Of a stretch of 64,000 nt of DNA, positions 24,493 to 33,075 are shown piece after piece. The notes below the pieces were generated by a model. The model was not told the origin of the DNA. It did no database searches and saw nothing but the letters and a program-made list of their open reading frames with translations. Every line of letters begins with the position of its first letter. The first letter of the stretch is position 1. The DNA is from Rhodospirillaceae bacterium (lineage in GTDB: Bacteria > Pseudomonadota > Alphaproteobacteria > Bin65): contig JAPPLJ010000065.1 in assembly GCA_028819475.1 (NCBI GenBank), positions 88,774-152,773 on the forward strand. Direction: 5' to 3'. Made by a program: the position numbers and the translations under genes.

Positions 24493-26127
24493 TCACCCCG
24501 CCGCCTGTTCGCGCAATCTGAACTTCTGGATCTTGCCGGTCGAGGTCTTGGGCAGTTCGCCGAACACGACGGCGGTCGGGCACTTGTAGTGCGCCAGCCG
24601 GCCGCGGCACCATTCGATGACCTCCGCCTCGGTCAGCGTCGCGCCGGGGCGCAGCCCGACGAAGGCGCAGGGCGTCTCCTCCCATTTCTCGTGCGGCTTG
24701 GCGACCACCGCGGCCTCGGCGATGTCGGGATGGGCGTAGAGCGCCGCCTCGACCTCGATGGAGGAGATGTTCTCGCCGCCGGAAATGATGATGTCCTTGG
24801 AACGGTCGCGGATCTGAACATAGCCGTCGGGATGCCAGACCGCGAGGTCGCCGGTATGGAACCAGCCGCCCCTGAACGCGGCCTCGGTCGCCTTCGGGTT
24901 CTTGAGATAGCCTTTCATGATCGAGTTGCCGCGATGGAGGATCTCGCCCATCGTCTTCCCGTCGCGCGGCACCGGCTCCAGGGTTTCCGGGTCCGCCACG
25001 ATCATGCCGCCGTCCATGGTCGGATAGGCGACGCCCTGGCGCGCCTGCCGCTCGGCCAGCGCGCCGGCGGCAAGGCCCTCCCAGTCCTCCTGCCAGGCGC
25101 AGTGGGCGCTCGGCCCGAACGCCTCGGTAAGGCCATAGACATGAGTCACGTCGAAGCCCAGCTTCGCGATGCCTTCGAGGACCGCGGGCGCCGGCGCAGA
25201 ACCCGCGGTGTACACCTTGACGGACTGATCGAACGGCACCCGGTCCTCCTCAGGCGCGTTGATCAGGGTGGAGAGCACGATCGGCGCGCCGCACATATGG
25301 GTGACGCCGTTGTCGGCGATGGATTGGAAGATCGCCCGCGCCTCGACCTTGCGCAGGCCGACATGGGTGCCGCCCATGATCGCGACGCTCCACGGGAAGC
25401 ACCAGCCGGCGGCGTGGAACATCGGCAGGGTCCACAGATAGACCGGCCGGTGCGGTATCGCCCAGGTCACCGCGTTGCCGAGCGCCTCCATGTAGACGCC
25501 GCGGGCGTGGAAGACGACGCCCTTCGGGTCGCCCGTGGTGCCGGAGGTGTAGGACAGCGCGATGGCCTGCCATTCGTCCTCGATGCCGGGCCAGTCGAAA
25601 TCCGGGTCGCCTTCCGCGATCAGCGCTTCGTAGTCCAGATCGCCCAGCCGTTTGCCGCCGGGCCCCTCGCTGTCGTCGATATCGATCACCAGCGGCCTGA
25701 CCTTGGCCAGCCCGAGGGCGGCCTCGATTGTCGGCGCAAATTCGGTGTCGGTCAGCAGCACTTTCGCGCCGCCATGATCGAGAATGAAGGCGATGATCGC
25801 CGCATCGAGCCGGATGTTGAGCGGATTGAGCACGGCGCCGATCATCGGCACGCCGAAATGCGCCTCCAGGCTCTCCGGCGTGTTCGCGCCCATCAACGCC
25901 ACCGTATCGCCGACGCCGATCCCGCGCTTCGCCAGCGCGCTCGCCAGCCTGACCGAGCGCTCGTGCTGCTCGGCATAGGTGAAGCGCCGCGCGCCATGGA
26001 TCATCGCGGTCCGGCCGGGATAGGTTTCCACCGCCCGCTCCAGGAACCGGCTCGGATGCATCGGCATATAATTGGCCGGGTTCTTGTCGAGATCGGTCTC
26101 GAACGGGTTCCTGCCGGCTGCGCTCAT
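24493..26127 (-). CDS. AMP-forming acyl-CoA synthetase
   Basis: The 544-residue product is an ANL-superfamily ligase that activates a carboxylate through an acyl-adenylate. Core motifs are YTSGTTGDPKGV (A3), YGLTEAFG (A5), FHTGDLAV and the hinge RDRSKDIIISGGENISS, with the catalytic lysine in LPKTSTGKIQKF near the C-terminus. Start at 26127 follows GGAGG. Its length and style resemble medium-chain or methylmercaptopropionate-type (DmdB-like) ligases, but I cannot fix the substrate. It ends a leftward operon after the racemase-like gene (34-base gap). Confidence 0.9.
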   Translation of the reverse strand: MSAAGRNPFETDLDKNPANYMPMHPSRFLERAVETYPGRTAMIHGARRFTYAEQHERSVRLASALAKRGIGVGDTVALMGANTPESLEAHFGVPMIGAVLNPLNIRLDAAIIAFILDHGGAKVLLTDTEFAPTIEAALGLAKVRPLVIDIDDSEGPGGKRLGDLDYEALIAEGDPDFDWPGIEDEWQAIALSYTSGTTGDPKGVVFHARGVYMEALGNAVTWAIPHRPVYLWTLPMFHAAGWCFPWSVAIMGGTHVGLRKVEARAIFQSIADNGVTHMCGAPIVLSTLINAPEEDRVPFDQSVKVYTAGSAPAPAVLEGIAKLGFDVTHVYGLTEAFGPSAHCAWQEDWEGLAAGALAERQARQGVAYPTMDGGMIVADPETLEPVPRDGKTMGEILHRGNSIMKGYLKNPKATEAAFRGGWFHTGDLAVWHPDGYVQIRDRSKDIIISGGENISSIEVEAALYAHPDIAEAAVVAKPHEKWEETPCAFVGLRPGATLTEAEVIEWCRGRLAHYKCPTAVVFGELPKTSTGKIQKFRLREQAAG

Positions 26128-26161
26128 CCGATCCTCCCTGAGGCAAACTGCTGCCGCGAAC

Positions 26162-26854
26162 TTAGCCCGGATAGGCCGCAAGCCCAAACATCGAGGCGCG
26201 GGCGATGGCGTCGACGTGGAGGAGCGCGCCGTCGATGGTCGGATAGCCGGGATCGCGGCCGTCGAACGCGACGAACAGGTCGGTGCCGGCCAGCAGGACC
26301 GCTTCGGCACCTTGGCGCTCGACGAGGTCGCGGCCGATCCGGAACAGGGTCGCGCGTCCCTCTTCGCTGACCGCGCCGGCCCTGGCCAGTGCGATGTAGA
26401 CGTCGTTGGTCGTCTGCAGATCGTCGCCTTCCGGGATCACCGTCCCGATATCGGACAAGGCGCCGTAGATGCCGCTGGTCATCGCGACCGCCGTGCCGAT
26501 CAGGCCGATCTTCCGGATACCGCGCGCGCGCAGTCCGGCCGCGATCGCCGGCGCCACGTTGAGCACCGGCAGCGGCGAGACCGGTTCGAATTCGTCGAAA
26601 CAGAAATGCCCGCCGATCGAGGTGATCGCCACCGCCTCGGCGCCGGCCCCCTTCAACCGCGCCGTCAGCGCCGCGTACTCCCGGGCCTGCGCTTCGGCCC
26701 TGCCGGCAATCGCGTTGGCCGCCAGCGTGTGCACATGGGCGTGGACGATAGTGAGCTCCATGGGCTGGCCCGCCGCTTCGTGGCGCCGCACCAGGTGCCG
26801 GTAGTAGAATTCCGTCGCGGCCGGTCCGATGCCGCCGATCAGTCCGATATGCAT
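26162..26854 (-). CDS. Aspartate/glutamate racemase superfamily protein lacking both usual cysteines
   Basis: The 230-residue product begins MHIGLIGGIGPAATEFYYRHL, the classic aspartate racemase opening. In racemases two cysteines act as acid and base, in CNTxH and GCTE motifs. Here the equivalent places read ITSIGGHFC (shifted, with serine/glycine at the usual position) and LAGTDL, so neither standard cysteine is present. It may bind a ligand or catalyse a different step, like other divergent members of the superfamily. It sits between the FAD oxidoreductase (22 bases) and the acyl-CoA synthetase. Confidence 0.8.
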   Translation of the reverse strand: MHIGLIGGIGPAATEFYYRHLVRRHEAAGQPMELTIVHAHVHTLAANAIAGRAEAQAREYAALTARLKGAGAEAVAITSIGGHFCFDEFEPVSPLPVLNVAPAIAAGLRARGIRKIGLIGTAVAMTSGIYGALSDIGTVIPEGDDLQTTNDVYIALARAGAVSEEGRATLFRIGRDLVERQGAEAVLLAGTDLFVAFDGRDPGYPTIDGALLHVDAIARASMFGLAAYPG

Positions 26855-26876
26855 GGGTGCCCTGCCTCAAAAGTCC

Positions 26877-28391
26877 TCAATAGATGCCGTAGCGGCCCGG
26901 CGCGATGACGCCGTTGGGGTCGAGCGCGCGCTTGATCGCGGCGCAGGCGTCGCGGAAGGACGGCATCAGCTTGTCCATGTGGAAATCCTGCCAGTCGACC
27001 GGCGCCCGGCCGACCGCGACGCCGCGGGCGTAGAAGGCGTCGGCGAGCGCCCGGTAGGCCGCGTCGGCCCGCGCGCACTCGTCCGGGTCCTCCCGATTGA
27101 AGGAAATGACGTGCAGGCCGCGGGCGAAGCGTGGGCCGGCCACGTTCATGACCTGATAGTCGAGCCCATTGGCCTCGTAGATGGCGCGGCCCAGCTTCTG
27201 GAATTCGTTGGCGGTCTTGCCGTCCATCGGCGTGCCCGGCGTGAACCAGGCGTTGCCGCCGCCCGGCCGCCATTTCAGCAGGCCGAGCTCGGTCAGCGTC
27301 GGCTCGCCGGAGAAGGAAGCGACGGCGCAGGCCAGCGACGGCTTCTCCAGCGCTGCTTCGTGGGGGATGTAGGTCGCCTTGCCGGAGGCGCAGAAATGGT
27401 CGACGACTCGCCCGATCTGCGGCTCCATCGCGTCCATCGACGGGCCGTAGAAGGCGCCGGAGACGGTCCAGGCGCCCAGCCCGTGCTCGCTTTGCAGCGC
27501 CTTGCGCGCCTCGTCGCTTATCGACGCTTTGCCGCCGGACGCCGCATAGGCCGGACTCGGGACCTCGCTGCCGATCAGGTACAGGTCGTTGGCGACGCGG
27601 AACAGGGTCGGCACGAAGTTCGACATCTTGAGCGGCCGGCACAGTTCGACGATTTCCTCGAGGTCGCTATCGTCCGGGAAGGCGAAATGGAAGGAGCGGA
27701 TCGCCGGCGGCCGCGGCAGCAGCCAGACGCCGAGCCGGGTGACGATGCCGTAGTTCGATTGCGCGAACAGCCCGTCCAGGATCGGGCCGAAGGAATATTT
27801 CGAGACGTGCCAGTTGACCAGATTATCGGCTTCGATCGAGCCGTCGCCGGTGCGGATGACGTCGCCGGTGCCGAGCACCACCTCCATGCCGCAGCTGAAG
27901 CCGAAATGGTCGAAATAGGGGCCGTAGCCGGCACCCTTGTCGAGGGCGTTGCCGATCATGCCGCCCTGGGGCGGGCCCGAGGTTGTGGAGTTCATCCACT
28001 GGCCGCCGCGCCGCTTCAGTTCGTCGGCCAGCATCTGGAAGCTGACGCCGGGCTCGACGGCGGCGAAGCCCAGCCTGTCGTCGATCTCGAGGATCCGGTT
28101 CATGCGCCGGCCGAGATCGAGCACCGCCATGCCCGCGGCCGGCGCCGAGCGTGTACCGAGGCCCATATTGTTGCCGGTCGAGGTCGGGAACAGCGCTACC
28201 TTGTGCAGGTTGGCGAGCCGCACCAGCGCCGCGACCTCGTCGGTCGAGCCGGGATAGAGCACCGCGGCCGGCCGCCGGTCGCCGCCCGGCATGGTATTCT
28301 CGCCGTAGCGGACGAGCGTCTCTTCCGCGGTGTTGACATGCTCCGCGCCGAGGCCGCCCGCAGCGTCGTTCAGAAAGGCGTCCATGCTCAT
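26877..28391 (-). CDS. FAD-linked oxidoreductase of the VAO / 4-cresol dehydrogenase type
   Basis: The 504-residue flavoprotein has a PCMH-type FAD domain over about residues 40-225, with LFPTSTGNNMGLGTRSAP and the later MIGNALDKGAGYGPY typical of 4-cresol dehydrogenase and vanillyl-alcohol oxidase relatives, and a C-terminal cap. It should oxidise an alcohol or alkyl phenol, or a 2-hydroxy acid. The start at 28391 follows GGGAGGAG; a second ATG lies two codons in. The gene upstream encodes a GlcF-type Fe-S protein (25-base gap), which could be its electron acceptor. Substrate unknown. Confidence 0.88.
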   Translation of the reverse strand: MSMDAFLNDAAGGLGAEHVNTAEETLVRYGENTMPGGDRRPAAVLYPGSTDEVAALVRLANLHKVALFPTSTGNNMGLGTRSAPAAGMAVLDLGRRMNRILEIDDRLGFAAVEPGVSFQMLADELKRRGGQWMNSTTSGPPQGGMIGNALDKGAGYGPYFDHFGFSCGMEVVLGTGDVIRTGDGSIEADNLVNWHVSKYSFGPILDGLFAQSNYGIVTRLGVWLLPRPPAIRSFHFAFPDDSDLEEIVELCRPLKMSNFVPTLFRVANDLYLIGSEVPSPAYAASGGKASISDEARKALQSEHGLGAWTVSGAFYGPSMDAMEPQIGRVVDHFCASGKATYIPHEAALEKPSLACAVASFSGEPTLTELGLLKWRPGGGNAWFTPGTPMDGKTANEFQKLGRAIYEANGLDYQVMNVAGPRFARGLHVISFNREDPDECARADAAYRALADAFYARGVAVGRAPVDWQDFHMDKLMPSFRDACAAIKRALDPNGVIAPGRYGIY

Positions 28392-28416
28392 CGTGTTCTC
28401 CTCCCGCAGCCTCACT

Positions 28417-29814
28417 CTACCAGATGGCGGTGCCGGGAGAACCGCCCGAAGACGCATCCGGGGGCGGCGGTGTGCCCTGCGTTTCGGTCGGGGCCGCCGC
28501 CTGCTTCCGGGCGACCGGTTCCGGCAGCGGGGTGCCGCGCAGTGCTTCCGGCAGCGGCCCGCCGGTCGCCCAGTCGAGCAGTTCGGCGGTGTGGAGCATC
28601 GGCAGGCCGGTGAAGCGGCCGAGCTGGGCGAGGCAGCCGAGATTGCCCGCCGCAACCGCCGCCGCGCCGGTGCTCTCGATATGGCCCGCCTTTCGCCGCC
28701 CCAGGGCCTCCGCCATCTCCGGCTGGAGCATGTTGTAGGCGCCGGCCGAGCCGCAGCAGAAATGGCCTTCCGGCACGTCGCGCACATCGAAGCCGGCGGC
28801 GCGCAGCAGGGCGCGCGGCCGGCTGCGAATCTTCTGGGCGTGCTGGAGCGAGCAGGCGTCGTGATACGCGACGGCGAGCGGCACCACGGTTTCCGGCAAG
28901 CACAGATCGTCCGGCGCCAGCAGTTCAGTCACGTCCCGGGCGAGGGCGGCTACGGAGGCAGCCCGTTCCCGGCGCATCGGATCGCCGGCGAACAGCCGGG
29001 CGTAGTCCTTGACCACCGTCCCGCAGCCCGAGGCGTTGACGACCACGGCGTCCAGCCCGCCGGCCTCCAGTTCGGCGTGCCAGGCGTCGACGGTCCGCGC
29101 CGCCGCCCCGCGCGCCATGTCCGCCTTGCCCATATGCAGGGTGAAGGCGCCGCAGCAACCGGCCTCCGGCGGCACGACGACCTTGACGCCATGGCGGGTC
29201 AGCAGCCGGACCGTCGCCGCGTTGATCTCCGGCGCCAGGGCCTGCTGGACGCAGCCCTGCAGCAGCGCGACCCGCATCCGGCGCGCGCCTTCGGCCGGAT
29301 GGACGCCGGCAAGATCCTGCGCCCGCGGCAGGGCAGCCGGCGCGAGTCCGACCAGGGTGCGCAGGCGGCCCGGCAGCAGCGCCCGAACCGGCCGGGCGAG
29401 CCTTGCAAGCCGGGTCATGCGGGCGAAGCGCGCCGGGTCGGTGACAGTGCGGGCAACCAGCCGGCGCAGCAGCCGGTCGGCGAGCGGCCGCCGGTAGTTC
29501 TCCTCGATATAGGCGCGGGCGATGTCGGCGAGATGGAGATAGTCGACGTCGACGGCGCAGGTCGTCATGCAGGCGTTGCAGGACAGGCACGAATCGATAT
29601 GCCGGACCGTCTTCGCATCGGGCCGGCCGCCCTTCTCCAGCATGGCGCGGGTCAGGTCGATGCGCCCGCGCGGCGCCTCGTTCTCGTCCCGCGTCAGCAC
29701 ATAGGTCGGGCACACCGCCGTACAGAAGCCGTAATGCACGCAGACCCGCAAAATGCCGTCCGCCGCGGCAATCTCCGGCTCGGCAAGCTGGTCAGCGGTG
29801 AAGGCGGTTTTCAT
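28417..29814 (-). CDS. GlcF-type iron-sulfur oxidoreductase subunit
   Basis: The 465-residue product resembles GlcF, the Fe-S subunit of glycolate oxidase. An N-terminal two-cluster ferredoxin-like domain (residues 20-90) is followed by two CCG domains (GCCGAFTLHMGK and FCCGSAGAYN). The second cluster motif, CLSCNACMTTC, is intact. The first reads CVHYGFCTAVCP, with tyrosine at residue 28 where GlcF normally has cysteine. The gene heads a four-gene leftward operon with the flavoprotein, racemase-like and acyl-CoA synthetase genes. It probably takes electrons from the flavoprotein to the quinone pool. A proline/alanine-rich tail of about 40 residues closes the protein. Confidence 0.88.
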   Translation of the reverse strand: MKTAFTADQLAEPEIAAADGILRVCVHYGFCTAVCPTYVLTRDENEAPRGRIDLTRAMLEKGGRPDAKTVRHIDSCLSCNACMTTCAVDVDYLHLADIARAYIEENYRRPLADRLLRRLVARTVTDPARFARMTRLARLARPVRALLPGRLRTLVGLAPAALPRAQDLAGVHPAEGARRMRVALLQGCVQQALAPEINAATVRLLTRHGVKVVVPPEAGCCGAFTLHMGKADMARGAAARTVDAWHAELEAGGLDAVVVNASGCGTVVKDYARLFAGDPMRRERAASVAALARDVTELLAPDDLCLPETVVPLAVAYHDACSLQHAQKIRSRPRALLRAAGFDVRDVPEGHFCCGSAGAYNMLQPEMAEALGRRKAGHIESTGAAAVAAGNLGCLAQLGRFTGLPMLHTAELLDWATGGPLPEALRGTPLPEPVARKQAAAPTETQGTPPPPDASSGGSPGTAIW

Positions 29815-29868
29815 GGGCGGGGGCGTGGGTTACCGCCCGAACTGCCACGGGCGACAGAATCGTGCGCC

Positions 29869-30126
29869 TTATCCGCCCCGATTGGCGAGCATGTAGGCAC
29901 GCAAAACGGCATTCATCCGGCTCAGATGTCCTTTGCCCTGCGCCTTGAACCAGTCGAACACGTCCTCGTCCACACGAAGCGATACCGCTTTCTTCGAAGC
30001 ACCTGGCGGCATGACCAGTCGGGCAGTCGCAAAAAACTCTTCATCCATTTCCGGAATGTCCGACGTGTCGATTTCCGCGTCGGGAATCGCCGCTATTTCA
30101 GCCAAGCGCTTTTTCGAGATAGGCAC
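29869..30126 (-). CDS. brnA: BrnA-type antitoxin
   Basis: The 85-residue product has an acidic N-terminal half and a ribbon-helix-helix-like C-terminal half (KKAVSLRVDEDVFDWFKAQGKGHLSRMNAVLRAYM), the BrnA layout: the C-terminal part binds DNA and the protein neutralises BrnT. It overlaps the brnT gene by 29 bases in another frame and is expected to repress the pair's promoter. Confidence 0.9.
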   Translation of the reverse strand: MPISKKRLAEIAAIPDAEIDTSDIPEMDEEFFATARLVMPPGASKKAVSLRVDEDVFDWFKAQGKGHLSRMNAVLRAYMLANRGG

Positions 30127-30385
30127 GGAAACGAATCCTTTCCTGTCCAGTAGCCTTTCGGGCGCTGATTATCCGGATGACGCCATCGCGGTCGGTATGG
30201 ACAACAACAGCAACAATTCCGCTTCCGAGAAAGCCAAAGCTGATCTCGCGCATCTCGCCGTTTGCCCGGTTGTCGATGCGAGTAAGGACCGGTCCGTCGA
30301 AGACTTCCGCAGCTTCCTCGAAACCGATGCCGTGCTTGTGCCGATTGGCGACATTCTTGGTTTCATCCCACTCGAAGCGATACAT
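30098..30385 (-). CDS. brnT: BrnT-type ribonuclease toxin
   Basis: The 95-residue product begins YRFEWDETKNVANRHKHGIGFEEAAEVF, diagnostic for BrnT toxins (RelE-like fold), and ends with the IRIISARKATGQERIRF segment holding catalytic arginine residues. BrnT cleaves RNA and slows growth until bound by BrnA. ATG at 30385 is preferred to the TTG one codon earlier. The pair is less GC-rich than its neighbours and lies between a dioxygenase gene and a catabolic operon, suggesting later acquisition. Confidence 0.92.
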   Translation of the reverse strand: MYRFEWDETKNVANRHKHGIGFEEAAEVFDGPVLTRIDNRANGEMREISFGFLGSGIVAVVVHTDRDGVIRIISARKATGQERIRFRAYLEKALG

Positions 30386-30437
30386 CAATATTTTTATCGT
30401 ATATACAAATGTAGTGAATTTATTGGGTTGTCAACTC
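30386..30437 (-). promoter_or_regulatory. AT-rich promoter/operator region of brnTA
   Basis: Fifty-two AT-rich bases separate brnT from the dioxygenase beta gene. On the minus strand TTGACA (30429-30434) may be a -35 box. A dyad GTATATAC (30399-30406) lies close to the brnT start and could be part of the autoregulatory site. The -10 box is not clear. Confidence 0.4.
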
Positions 30438-30995
30438 CTACAGCCACCACTGGATCACATAGTCGAACGGACCTTCGGCGTTGAGGAGGTCGACGCGCTG
30501 GAGGCGGATGCGGTAGGCGCCCTCCCCTTCTCCGTCCGCGCCCCGCACAAGTTCGTGGCGGTACTTGCCGGCGAAATGGCGAACCTCGTAGCGCAGATAT
30601 TCCGAGCAATGGAATTTCGAGCGCACCGTCAGGTCGCCGTTCGCCGCCACGCTCTCGATCACGACGTTCGAGACGACATGGCTCAGCCGGTTGGGCGGAC
30701 TCTGGGACCAGGCGTGGGGATGGGTGTTGCGCCGGATGCGCACCCGCATCAGGTCGAGGTCTTCCCAGAAGATGTTGGGCACGCCGTCGCCCTGCGCCTG
30801 GTCGGCGCGGGCCGGCATCCAGTAGCGGCCGTCCGGCGTAAACAGGGCGAGCCAGTCGTCCCACCGGCCGTCGTCCAGGATTTCCGCCTGGCGGTAAAGG
30901 AAGGCCTCGACGGCGCGCTGGGTGTCGGCATCGACCTGCGCGGCGGTCAGCGGGGCGGCGGCCCCCGCGGCGGCTCTCGCATCGGCGTCCGGCAT
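30438..30995 (-). CDS. Aromatic-ring-hydroxylating dioxygenase beta subunit
   Basis: The 185-residue product is a ring-hydroxylating dioxygenase small subunit (SnoaL-like fold). VEAFLYRQAEILDDGRWDDWLALF, DGRYWMP and the SHVVSNVVIE region are typical. It has a structural role in alpha3beta3 oxygenases. The ATG at 30995 follows the alpha stop by 2 bases, so they are translated together. No ferredoxin or reductase gene is nearby, so electron partners must be encoded elsewhere. Confidence 0.9.
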   Translation of the reverse strand: MPDADARAAAGAAAPLTAAQVDADTQRAVEAFLYRQAEILDDGRWDDWLALFTPDGRYWMPARADQAQGDGVPNIFWEDLDLMRVRIRRNTHPHAWSQSPPNRLSHVVSNVVIESVAANGDLTVRSKFHCSEYLRYEVRHFAGKYRHELVRGADGEGEGAYRIRLQRVDLLNAEGPFDYVIQWWL

Positions 30996-30997
30996 CC

Positions 30998-32329
30998 CTA
31001 GCGGCCCCCTGCCCCGTTGCCGGCGCCCATATAGCCGGCCCAGGCCTGCATCATGTGGCGCAGCGGCATCTCGCTCATCGTGCCGGGGGCGCTGTAGAGC
31101 ACGCCATCGCGCTCGCTGTCCGAGCCGTAGTTGCGGTGCAGGCTGACCCAGTCGCCGCCCTCGGTCGACAGCCCCTGATGGCATTTCCAGAAATTGTGCA
31201 GGTCGTCGGCATTCACCATCGTCGAGGGCGAGTTGACCAGATAGTAGTAGTCGAGCGCCCGGCGGTAGATCGCTTCCGGCGCGCCCTTGAGCCGGAAATG
31301 CCAGATTTCCGTCAGCGTGCGGTCGACGCCGAGCGGCCGGATCGCGCGCAGCTGCTGGAGCGGCGGCTGCACCGACAGGCTGGGATAGACCAGGACATGG
31401 TGCAGGTCGGTCGAGAGGATGGCCTCACCCTTCTCCTCGCCGTGGGCTTTCTTGAGCAGGGTCTCGTATTCCACCGTGTCCGGGTCCTGCGGGCGCAGGC
31501 CCATATAGCCGGCGAGGAAGCAGTGGCCGTAGGGATGGCCGACCGTGTCAAACTTGACCCAGTCCTCGATCGGCGTCTTGAAGGCGGAGATGAAGCTGTA
31601 GCTGAGCGGCGCCTTGCGGCCGTCGCGCTTTTCCATCTCGCGCTCGACCTGGCCGGCCGCGACGCCGGTCGATTCGTGGGTCGCCGAGGGGTGCGAGACG
31701 TCGAGTTGGTTTTCCAGGAAGATCTTCCAGTTCGACTTCTGGATCATGCGGAAACAGTCGCCGACCACCTCGACATCGCCGTCCGGCGCCCGGTCGACCA
31801 GCTGGTCGAAGGTCAGCGTCGCGCCGCCGAGAAAGGTCTCGAGGTCCGGCCCGTCGGGCGACAGGGAGGCGAAGTAGAAGCCGCGGTATTCGTCGACCCG
31901 CGCCGCCGGCTTGAGCCCGGCATCGCCCTCGGCGAGGTTCATCCGCGTGCCGTCGTAGCCGCTGGTCGCCGGGATGCTGGCGATGGTGCCGTCGAAATTG
32001 TACATCCAGGCGTGATAGGAGCAGCGGAAGCGATGCCCGGCATTGCCGCTGCGGTCCGAGCACAGCATGGCGCCGCGGTGCGGGCAGCGGTTGTAGAAGA
32101 CGCGGATTTCGCCGTCCTTGCCGCGCACCATGATCATCGGCTGGCGGCCGATTTGCGCGGTGTAGTAGTCGCCGGGCGCCTTCACCTGGCTCTTGTGGCC
32201 GACATAGACCCACAAGGATTCGTGGATCCGTTCCATCTCCTGCTCGAAGATGTCCGGATCGGTGTAGCACAGCCGGTGGACCCGGTCGGGCTCGACCAGC
32301 CGGGAAATATCGCGATCGCCGTTGCGCAC
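30998..32329 (-). CDS. Rieske non-haem iron dioxygenase alpha subunit
   Basis: The 443-residue product is the catalytic subunit of a ring-hydroxylating oxygenase. The Rieske [2Fe-2S] motif is CPHRGAMLC with partner CSYHAW at residues about 82-105. The catalytic iron site is ENQLDVSHPSATHEST, giving the bridging aspartate and two histidines, with a further acid expected near the C-terminus. It adds O2 to an aromatic acid or related substrate. The stop is an ordinary TAG. Only the beta gene is linked; the substrate is not evident. Confidence 0.92.
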   Translation of the reverse strand: MRNGDRDISRLVEPDRVHRLCYTDPDIFEQEMERIHESLWVYVGHKSQVKAPGDYYTAQIGRQPMIMVRGKDGEIRVFYNRCPHRGAMLCSDRSGNAGHRFRCSYHAWMYNFDGTIASIPATSGYDGTRMNLAEGDAGLKPAARVDEYRGFYFASLSPDGPDLETFLGGATLTFDQLVDRAPDGDVEVVGDCFRMIQKSNWKIFLENQLDVSHPSATHESTGVAAGQVEREMEKRDGRKAPLSYSFISAFKTPIEDWVKFDTVGHPYGHCFLAGYMGLRPQDPDTVEYETLLKKAHGEEKGEAILSTDLHHVLVYPSLSVQPPLQQLRAIRPLGVDRTLTEIWHFRLKGAPEAIYRRALDYYYLVNSPSTMVNADDLHNFWKCHQGLSTEGGDWVSLHRNYGSDSERDGVLYSAPGTMSEMPLRHMMQAWAGYMGAGNGAGGR

Positions 32330-32422
32330 AGCATCCCTCCTTCGCCGTGTCGCGGTCCGGCAATGAAGATGCCGGACGCGAAAGGGTCCGGCAAGCGCAA
32401 AGACCTCGTTTCCCGCCCGGTC

Positions 32423-32998
32423 TTACGGCCAGAGGGCTTCCAGCGGGAAGCTGATCGCGTCGAAGGGCGGGATCGAGACCGGGTCGTCGTTGCGCGCCGT
32501 GGCGATCAGGACCCAATCGCCATCGCGGAGTTCGAAAGCCTCCAGGTCACGCGCTTCGGGATCGATGAACCAGAGATAGCCGACGCCTTCGCGGGCGTAG
32601 ACCGGGCGCTTGCCGTGGCGGTCGAGATCGCGCGTCGAACGCGAGAGCACCTCGCAGACCCAGTCCGGGGCCAGGGTGACGAAGGCCGTTTCGGGAAAGT
32701 CCGGCATCCGCTCGCGCCGCCAGCCGGCGAGGTCGGGCACCAAGATGTCCTCGCCGAGATGCAACTCCGGTTCGTCGATGATCCACCAGCCGCCGGGGCC
32801 GCCTTTCCCGAAGTTGAAAGGATCGCCGATTTTGGCCCCCAATGCAGAGGACGCCAGCGCATGCGGCATCGCCGGTCGCGGATGGGTGTAGAGCGCCCCT
32901 TCGACGACCTCGGCGACCATGTGCGCCGGCGCTTCCAGCACGTCCTGGTAGGTCGCGCGGCGTTCGGATCGTTCGAGGGCGGCCTGGGATCGGGCCAT
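32423..32998 (-). CDS. Uma2 family putative nuclease (DUF820)
   Basis: The 191-residue product matches the Uma2 family, a PD-(D/E)XK-fold group abundant in cyanobacteria and some alphaproteobacteria. Visible marks are YEVVEGALY-like VAEVVEGALY, EDILVPDLAGWRRERM (with the acidic residue), APDWVCEVLSRSTRDLDRHGKRPVYAREGVGYLWFIDP. The true role is unknown; these genes are often stand-alone and mobile-looking. It begins with MARSQAALERSERR, upstream of which there is only a 77-base gap to the flavodoxin gene. Confidence 0.85.
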   Translation of the reverse strand: MARSQAALERSERRATYQDVLEAPAHMVAEVVEGALYTHPRPAMPHALASSALGAKIGDPFNFGKGGPGGWWIIDEPELHLGEDILVPDLAGWRRERMPDFPETAFVTLAPDWVCEVLSRSTRDLDRHGKRPVYAREGVGYLWFIDPEARDLEAFELRDGDWVLIATARNDDPVSIPPFDAISFPLEALWP

Positions 32999-33075
32999 CG
33001 CAAGGGTCTCCCGGCAAGCGAGCCATCGAAACTAGCATGGCAGCCCGGGAACGGTAAGGCCGCCGCAGCGATCCT

